Shown: one piece after another, positions 62,102 to 64,000 of the stretch
Layout of the letters: each line of letters opens with the position of its first letter
Numbering within the stretch: position 1 is the stretch's first letter
The notes under the pieces: model-generated
The model's input: only the letters and a program-made list of their open reading frames with translations
What the model was told of the DNA's origin: nothing
Database searches by the model: none
Assembly: GCA_025456065.1 (NCBI GenBank)
Contig: JALOLH010000010.1
Location: 1 to 64,000 of the forward strand
DNA: 64,000 nt
Direction: 5' to 3'
Source of the DNA: Candidatus Nanopelagicales bacterium
GTDB taxonomy: Bacteria > Actinomycetota > Actinomycetes > S36-B12 > CAIYMF01
Translations under genes and position numbers: made by a program

Positions 62102-64000
62102 GTGCTGGACGAGCAGATGCCGCTGCCGGGCGTGGCGCCGCGGGCTCGCCGGCGCGCCCCCCGCGCGGCGCAACCCGGGGCCACGGAGCTCCCCGTCGCC
62201 CGGGTCGCGCTGCTCACCCCCCTGCCGCACCTGGATCGGCCCTTCGACTACCTCGTGCCCGAGGCGCTGTCCGCCGCCGCGCAGCCCGGCGTCCGGGTGC
62301 GGGTGCGCCTGGCGGGCCGGCTCGTCGACGGGTTCGTCCTCGAGCGGGTGGCCGAGTCGGAGCGCGACCTGCAGCCGGTGCGCTCGGTCCACGGCCCGGC
62401 CGTGCTCACGCCGGCGGTCGCCGAGCTGTGCCGCGCGGTGGCCGACCGGTACGCCGGGACGCTCGCGGACGTGCTCCGTGCGGCGGTGCCGCCACGGCAC
62501 GCCCGGGTCGAGGCCCGCCTGGCCGCACGCGTCACGACCGCTGCCCCGGCGCCCGGGGATCGCCAGGACCCGTCCGGCGCCGGCGACACGGGTGATGCGC
62601 ACCCGGCATCGGTCACGGTCCCCGGGGCCGCCTGGGAGCGCTACCAGGGCGGCGCCGACCTGATGGCCGGCGTGGGCGGCCCGGTGCCCGCGCGGGCGCT
62701 GTGGGTGGCCGGCCCGGGCGAGGTCGCGCCCCACCGGGTGGGCGAGCTGGTCGCGGCCGCCCACGGGCATGGCCGCGGTGCGATCGTCGTCGTGCCGGAT
62801 GCCACCGATCTCGTCCGCATGGCCGAGGCCGTGGCCGGGCAGGTGGGGGACCGGGCCGTGGCGCGCCTGTCCGCCGAGCTCGGTCCCGAGGCGCGGTACC
62901 GGGCCTTCCTGCGCATCCTCGCCGGTGACGCGCGGGTCGTGGTCGGCACGCGGGCGGCCGTCTTCGCCCCGGTCGCCGACCTCGGGCTCGTGGTGGTGTG
63001 GGACGACGGCGACGAGGCACTGGCCGAGCCGCATGCCCCGGGCTGGCACGCCCGCGAGGTCGCTGCCCTGCGCAGCATCGCCGAGGGGGCGTCGCTCGTG
63101 CTGGCCGGCCCGGCGGTGTCCCTCGAGGCCGCGCGCATGGCCACGTCCGGATGGCTCCGGCCGGTGGCGCTGCCCCGAGCTCGCGTCCGGGCCGTGATGC
63201 CACGCGTCCAGGCCGCCGCCGATGCCGGCCACGCGGACCCCGCCCGTGCCGGTGACCGCATCCCGCCCGTCGCCCTGGAGGTGCTGCGCGCGGGGCTGGA
63301 CCGCGGCCCGGTCCTCGTCCAGGTGCCGCGCGCCGGCTACCTGCCCGTCGTGGCCTGCCAGCGCTGCCGCGAGCCTGCCCGGTGCCCCGGGTGCGGTGCC
63401 GCGATGCGGGCCGACGGCCCCGATCGCCGGCCGCGCTGCCCTGTCCACGGCAGCCCGGCCGGCTGGTGCTGCCCGCTGTGCGGCGGGGAGTCGCTGCGCG
63501 CCGTGGTGGTGGGGGTCCGCCGGACCGCCGAGGAGTTCGGCCGCGCGCTGCCCGGTGCGGCCGTCACGCTGTCCTCCGGGGAGACCCCGCTGCGGGCGGT
63601 GCGCGCGCCGCGCACCCTCGTGGTGGCCACCCCCGGGGCAGAGCCGGACCCCGGGCCGGACGGCTACGCGGCCGCCGTGCTGCTCGACGCGGCCGCCGCG
63701 CTGTCCAGGCCCGGGCTGCGCACGGCCGAGGAGGTCCTGCGCCGCTGGTTCGCCGCCGCCACCCGGGTCCGGGCGGCAGCGGCGGGGGGCCACGTGCTCG
63801 TCGTGGGGGAGCCGGACGTGCGGGAGGTGCAGGCGCTCATCCGGTGGGACCCGCTCGGGCACGCCGAGCGCGCGCTCGACGAGCGGCGGACCCTGGTCCT
63901 CCCGCCGGCGGTGCGCGTCGCGCGCGTGACCGGCGAGGCCCTGCCGGCCGGCGAGGTCGTCGACGCCGTGTGCGCGCAGCTGGGTGCCCGGGTGCTGCGG
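62102..64000 (+). CDS. priA: Primosomal protein N' (PriA-like, actinobacterial degenerate type), 3' end beyond the window
   Basis: VARVALLTPLPHLDRPFDYLVPEAL; VRVRVRLAGRLVDGFVLE; zinc-binding CQRCREPARCPGCG...CCPLCGG; open from GTG 62102 to the window end (not in the ORF track because no stop). Confidence 0.9.
   Translation, partial: MLDEQMPLPGVAPRARRRAPRAAQPGATELPVARVALLTPLPHLDRPFDYLVPEALSAAAQPGVRVRVRLAGRLVDGFVLERVAESERDLQPVRSVHGPAVLTPAVAELCRAVADRYAGTLADVLRAAVPPRHARVEARLAARVTTAAPAPGDRQDPSGAGDTGDAHPASVTVPGAAWERYQGGADLMAGVGGPVPARALWVAGPGEVAPHRVGELVAAAHGHGRGAIVVVPDATDLVRMAEAVAGQVGDRAVARLSAELGPEARYRAFLRILAGDARVVVGTRAAVFAPVADLGLVVVWDDGDEALAEPHAPGWHAREVAALRSIAEGASLVLAGPAVSLEAARMATSGWLRPVALPRARVRAVMPRVQAAADAGHADPARAGDRIPPVALEVLRAGLDRGPVLVQVPRAGYLPVVACQRCREPARCPGCGAAMRADGPDRRPRCPVHGSPAGWCCPLCGGESLRAVVVGVRRTAEEFGRALPGAAVTLSSGETPLRAVRAPRTLVVATPGAEPDPGPDGYAAAVLLDAAAALSRPGLRTAEEVLRRWFAAATRVRAAAAGGHVLVVGEPDVREVQALIRWDPLGHAERALDERRTLVLPPAVRVARVTGEALPAGEVVDAVCAQLGARVLR

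Noticed and set aside
61868-63862. 664 aa minus-strand ORF at the window end
   Set aside because: Opposite priA, whose plus-strand frame is open from 62102 to the window end and matches PriA motifs.

Overview
High-GC actinobacterial (Actinomycetota) core-chromosome segment; genus not determined. Six-frame 'shadow' ORFs are abundant because of GC3 bias, so I chose one ORF per locus by family recognition and refined start codons by eye. Left to right: dnaE; ybaK-like; LON-domain protein; hisDCBH; sbcDC; hisA/priA; RidA; secreted GH18-like protein; plsB- and plsC-like acyltransferases; hisF; hisI; trpE; HGxxPAAW protein; two-component system; DUF2752 protein; trpCBA; VKOR and DsbA-like pair; lgt; a frameshifted LigA-like membrane gene; a three-domain kinase/M23/aminotransferase protein; acyltransferase 3; gltBD; an AAA ATPase plus TPR/TM pair; pyk; bldD; a nearly complete pyrimidine operon (pyrR-B-C-x-carA-carB-pyrK-D-F) that continues into an in-frame mihF-gmk fusion; rpoZ; coaBC; metK; a double-GNAT protein; and the 5' part of a degenerate priA. 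I saw no tRNA, rRNA, CRISPR array, prophage or transposase. The best second-look items are the mIHF-guanylate kinase fusion, the kinase-M23-aminotransferase fusion, the AAA/TPR pair, the internally deleted LigA-like gene, the atypical GH18 catalytic motif, two apparent CTG starts in CTGA overlaps, and several perfect inverted repeats.
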